From an uncultured Muribaculaceae bacterium (GTDB taxonomy: Bacteria > Bacteroidota > Bacteroidia > Bacteroidales > Muribaculaceae): 26,221 bases of DNA. The notes under the pieces were generated by a model, which searched no databases, had not been told where the DNA came from, and saw only the letters and a list, made by a program, of their open reading frames with translations. The position numbers were made by a program, and so were the translations under genes. Below, one piece after another: positions 23,675 to 26,221 of this stretch. The number at the start of each line of letters is the position of its first letter. Position 1 is the first letter of the stretch. The DNA lies in the NCBI GenBank assembly GCA_910579605.1, contig CAJTUG010000024.1:10494-36714 (forward strand), in the 5' to 3' direction.

Positions 23675-24070
23675 ATGACAATCGTTTATATTTTAGCAGG
23701 CATCGTACTCCTTGGTGTTATCATCTTCCGCATGGGCGGTAAAGAGTTAGACAGGCGTTTGTCCGCTGTCGGCGGCTTACGAAAGATGTATGCACCATTA
23801 ATAGATGTGCTGCTTTCAAAGCCACGGACTGTACTTATTAAAAACACCCCGTCTAGACTGGTTATCACAGGCCAATTGGATAGAGGTTCCTACTTATGGC
23901 AGATTAACACCCTTGATGGTAAGAAAACAACAATAAGACTTACGGTAAGAGAGAATAATAGGATTGTGGAAAGAAAGGATTTTGATTTCCCTATATCCTT
24001 ACAATGGCAATCGGAAGAGATTCTACCAGTACTTAAACAACGAATAGAACATAAAAACATACTTGAATGA
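23675..24070 (+). CDS. membrane-anchored small protein, unknown
   Basis: The 131-residue product has one N-terminal membrane helix (about 2-19, IVYILAGIVLLGVIIF) followed by a basic segment and a soluble domain that looks beta-rich in its middle (RTVLIKNTPSRLVITGQ, SYLWQINTLDGKKTTIRLTV) with a helical C-terminus. The positive charges after the helix suggest the domain faces the cytoplasm. The gap before the next gene is 48 bases. No motif that I recognise; it fits the pattern of short membrane-linked products in this island. Confidence 0.6.
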   Translation: MTIVYILAGIVLLGVIIFRMGGKELDRRLSAVGGLRKMYAPLIDVLLSKPRTVLIKNTPSRLVITGQLDRGSYLWQINTLDGKKTTIRLTVRENNRIVERKDFDFPISLQWQSEEILPVLKQRIEHKNILE

Positions 24071-24118
24071 ACAACGTAAAACGATGATGTCGTGCAATAT
24101 AAAAAAGCAAGAAAGGGC

Positions 24119-24694
24119 ATGAACATCAACATTCTAGAGGAAATACAGCAATTTGAGCGTAATGGGTATATGGAAATCTCAGATGCGTTAAGATTGTTGC
24201 ATCGGAATATTCAGCATAAAAAGTGGTATCAAATTTCAGAGAAGAATATTGGATTTATCAACATGAGTGGTATATCGCTCTATATTAAATACGGCAATAT
24301 TCTAGCTCGAATCTCTATTGAAGATACTTTGAAAGAATCAGTTGCACATGATTTCTCTGAAAGAATAATAGCACTAAAGCTCAAAATTACAGAAGCTTTT
24401 GGATTATCTCCATTTCCGTTGACCTGCTTGACAAGACTATTATCAGAGATTAAGAAAGTGTTTCCTCTATCATTAACAGTTGATAAGTCAAATTGCATTA
24501 TAGTCCCTGTAACTACAGACAATTGTCCAAGCTCGTTCATAGAACTATGCGATACTGTTTTCAAGATGAAAGCAAAATCAAATAATGATGTAAAGAAATT
24601 TCTATGTTCAACATCATTAATAGAGCATGATAAAATTCAGAACTATTATGAAAACCCAAACGAAACAGCTTCTATATGGCCTGACCCATTTTGA
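24119..24694 (+). CDS. unrecognised soluble protein, coupled with the next gene
   Basis: I choose the ATG at 24119 (191 residues, MNINILEEIQQFERNGYMEI); an in-frame GTG at 24092 would extend it by nine residues. The protein shows a short N-terminal helix, a beta segment (NIGFINMSGISLYIKYGNI), central helices and a C-terminal mixed part with VPVTTDNCPSSFIELCDTVF. There are no signal peptide or membrane segments. Its last 47 bases overlap the start of the following gene in another frame, which suggests coupled expression and a possible physical partnership. Local base composition is AT-rich (about one-third GC). I do not recognise the family. Confidence 0.6.
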   Translation: MNINILEEIQQFERNGYMEISDALRLLHRNIQHKKWYQISEKNIGFINMSGISLYIKYGNILARISIEDTLKESVAHDFSERIIALKLKITEAFGLSPFPLTCLTRLLSEIKKVFPLSLTVDKSNCIIVPVTTDNCPSSFIELCDTVFKMKAKSNNDVKKFLCSTSLIEHDKIQNYYENPNETASIWPDPF

Positions 24695-25844
24695 TTGTGA
24701 TAGAGATATACTCACAAGCACCTGGAAAAATGATAATCCAGACAAAGCAGAAAAGTATAATGAAATGGGTATTATGTTCCGCAACAAAGATGATAATACC
24801 GATTTGTCCATAATATATTTTGAGGAAGCTGTAGATTATGGAAACATTTACGCTATGATTAATGGTTTCTGCGTACTATGGAATGCCGGATTCTATCTTT
24901 ATTCATATTCGTGGCTTAAAAAGATGAATGCAAGGCCAGTCAAGAATGTCAAATGCCTTTGGAACCAAGCAATGCTTCTCTTTTACGGTTCGGATATTGA
25001 GCAGAATCCAATTAAGCAAAACAAGAAAGAAGCTACTGGAATCTTGGAATACATAGTAGGCCACTATTATGATTTCTTATATAACAAGAGCCGAGAGATT
25101 GTACAAAAAGCATATATCTTTCTATTGAAACATAGACTTCATAAGATAGGCGATTCAGTATTTTATGCTTATGAATTGTGGAAAGATACAACTATAGAAC
25201 GGAGTGAAAATTATGCAGCCATCGGACATAATCTGCTTTTAGCAACGCACGAATATCATTGTTTTTCTTACGATTTAGGTAGTTTTGTAGGTGACGAATT
25301 TATGAATTCCAAAGTATTCCATTGCTTAGATGAACTATATGTTGTGGATAATTGGAATTTAGGTTTTGTTATCGGTGACATGAGAGGTATTTTTCTTTTC
25401 AAAGAATCTGCCACAAAGTCCAAATCATTAGAAAAATATTTAAACGGAACATGTACTCGTAGAGCCGCTTGGCAAGCATATCTTCTATATTCATGGTACA
25501 AGTGCCTGCCCTTGGAAGACCATGACAACTATGACGCTTGCCGACCGATATTCAAAGCCGATGACTTATCTCTATGGGGCTTTTATACATTTATGCCCGA
25601 TAAGGATTATGACGCCGTGACAGCAGATATGAAAGCCATATTTACAGATGAAATGCTGATGCCAACAGTAGAATGTATTGGCACCAATAATAATCAGTTT
25701 AGTATAACGTGTGTATGGTGGAATGATTGGCGAGGATTATTCAAAGAAAAAGCGATAGTAGAGTTTGACAAAAACAACCGTCCAACAATGAAAGTCCTAT
25801 ATTCCGAAACTCTCTATCCATACGAATGTCCTGTTGATTTATAA
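24648..25844 (+). CDS. unrecognised protein with Sel1/TPR-like N-terminus
   Basis: I take the ATG at 24648 (398 residues); an upstream ATG at 24627 would lengthen the overlap with the previous gene from 47 to 68 bases. The N-terminal part has a helical-repeat look: EKYNEMGIMFRNKDD then SIIYFEEAVDYGNIYAMING, the pattern of a Sel1/TPR helix pair (A-large-small spacing). The middle is helical and rich in Tyr, Trp and Cys. The last 110 residues look like a separate domain with beta content (WGFYTFMPDKDYDAV; NNQFSITCVWWNDWRGLFKE; VEFDKNNRPTMKVLY). No signal peptide or membrane helix. It is the largest and last gene of the AT-rich island. I cannot assign a function. Confidence 0.65.
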   Translation: MKTQTKQLLYGLTHFDCDRDILTSTWKNDNPDKAEKYNEMGIMFRNKDDNTDLSIIYFEEAVDYGNIYAMINGFCVLWNAGFYLYSYSWLKKMNARPVKNVKCLWNQAMLLFYGSDIEQNPIKQNKKEATGILEYIVGHYYDFLYNKSREIVQKAYIFLLKHRLHKIGDSVFYAYELWKDTTIERSENYAAIGHNLLLATHEYHCFSYDLGSFVGDEFMNSKVFHCLDELYVVDNWNLGFVIGDMRGIFLFKESATKSKSLEKYLNGTCTRRAAWQAYLLYSWYKCLPLEDHDNYDACRPIFKADDLSLWGFYTFMPDKDYDAVTADMKAIFTDEMLMPTVECIGTNNNQFSITCVWWNDWRGLFKEKAIVEFDKNNRPTMKVLYSETLYPYECPVDL

Positions 25845-26097
25845 CACCTCCCAGTTATAACCTACAAATAATCCGCGCAGATAACGTCTGTTGCATTTAT
25901 ATTCATAATAATTACTGCCCGCTCATTTATTTTAGAAGATACTAAAAGCTAAACTTCATTAGCCAGCTAATTTCAAAACTGCACACAAAAATCAGAATCT
26001 TTGTGATGAATAACTTGAATCTTGAAAGCATCTATTGTAACGCCCACACTACAACGTAGAATGGAAAACCTTATCCAGAATAATTATTGTATCCCAC
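25845..26097. other. gene-free AT-rich segment
   Basis: I see no credible reading frame and no RNA gene here. There is an 8-base palindrome GTTATAAC (25852-25859) just after the last island stop and a short ATTAG/CTAAT dyad near 25960-25974, neither followed by a T-run, so the island transcript has no clear intrinsic terminator in this stretch. It probably contains the right boundary of the accessory island, because the sequence beyond about 26090 becomes GC-rich. Confidence 0.5.
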
Positions 26098-26121
26098 AGT
26101 GATGGCCAATCGGCCATCACT
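26098..26121. repeat. perfect 10-bp hairpin
   Basis: AGTGATGGCC (26098-26107) pairs perfectly with GGCCATCACT (26112-26121) around the 4-base loop AATC. No T-run follows on either strand, so it is not a standard intrinsic terminator. A second dyad, TGGTCA (26127-26132) with TGACCA (26146-26151), follows. They may be secondary hairpins in the 3' end of a minus-strand transcript or part of an element end. Confidence 0.6.
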
Positions 26122-26184
26122 CCGGTTGGTCACATCATACCCTTTTGACCACTGGAGGCGGGAGATTCCCGGTCACAAGGGCAC

Positions 26185-26221
26185 AAAAAAAGGCCCGGGC
26201 ATCTGGTCGGATGTCCGGGCC
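26185..26221 (-). terminator. intrinsic terminator of a minus-strand gene beyond the right edge
   Basis: Bases 26192-26203 (GGCCCGGGCATC) pair with 26210-26221 (GATGTCCGGGCC) in a 12-bp GC-rich stem with one G-U and the 6-base loop TGGTCG. The plus-strand A7 at 26185-26191 becomes a T7 run after the hairpin on the minus strand. It therefore ends a leftward transcript that starts outside the window, converging on the island. Confidence 0.88.

Noticed and set aside
21771..26221. CRISPR array, insertion sequence or tRNA gene in the island flanks
   Set aside because: There are no regularly spaced direct repeats, no transposase-like reading frame and no cloverleaf with a TTCGA arm that I could find.

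Overview
The window looks like chromosomal DNA from a Bacteroidales bacterium (Bacteroidota). The main evidence is a divergent promoter region with the Bacteroidota -7 box TAnnTTTG on both strands, a TonB-dependent receptor with an N-terminal carboxypeptidase-regulatory-like domain, a NamZ/DUF1343 exo-muramidase beside an AmpG/MurT-like MFS transporter, MurK and MurQ, and a topoisomerase IV A subunit that reads like the Bacteroides protein. Genus cannot be fixed; Muribaculaceae or a relative is a guess from moderate GC and gene order.

Region 1 (1-10702, plus strand) is a tightly packed operon for salvage of peptidoglycan amino sugars: a partial MFS permease, secreted NamZ exo-N-acetylmuramidase, a FAD/Fe-S D-lactate-dehydrogenase-type flavoprotein, a NagX/HGSNAT-like membrane acyltransferase, a MurK-like sugar kinase, the MurQ etherase and a secreted SGNH esterase. 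The steps fit together. NamZ frees MurNAc, the permease imports it, the kinase makes MurNAc-6P, MurQ splits this to GlcNAc-6P and D-lactate, and the flavoprotein is well placed to oxidise the D-lactate. A UvrD-type helicase with an inserted DEDDh exonuclease is coupled to the end of the operon by an ATGA overlap.

Region 2 (10715-19249, minus strand) is a second long operon that starts at a TATCTTTG promoter near 19295. It encodes topoisomerase IV subunit A, split into two overlapping reading frames, a small beta-barrel-type envelope protein, an S41 lipoprotein protease, an L,D-transpeptidase-type YkuD protein, a PMCA-type Ca2+ ATPase and a family 2 glycosyltransferase. It converges on region 1 with only 12 bases between stop codons.

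Region 3 (19390-21854, plus strand) is a self-contained unit: a good promoter, one TonB-dependent receptor gene, and a 14-bp stem terminator followed by T7.

Region 4 (about 21900-25850, plus strand) is an AT-rich accessory island (sampled lines about 33% GC, against 43-50% in the core). It opens with an imperfect inverted repeat (21904-22028), then a remarkable 135-base extended hairpin (22051-22185) with a competing terminator-like fold that ends in T6. Seven small, mostly unrecognised genes follow in one direction: two-TM proteins, a helical TerB-like protein, a retropepsin-like protease broken by a one-base frameshift, a one-TM protein and a pair of overlapping genes. This is the part most likely to hold something undescribed. 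The window ends with hairpins and a strong intrinsic terminator serving a minus-strand gene beyond the right edge.
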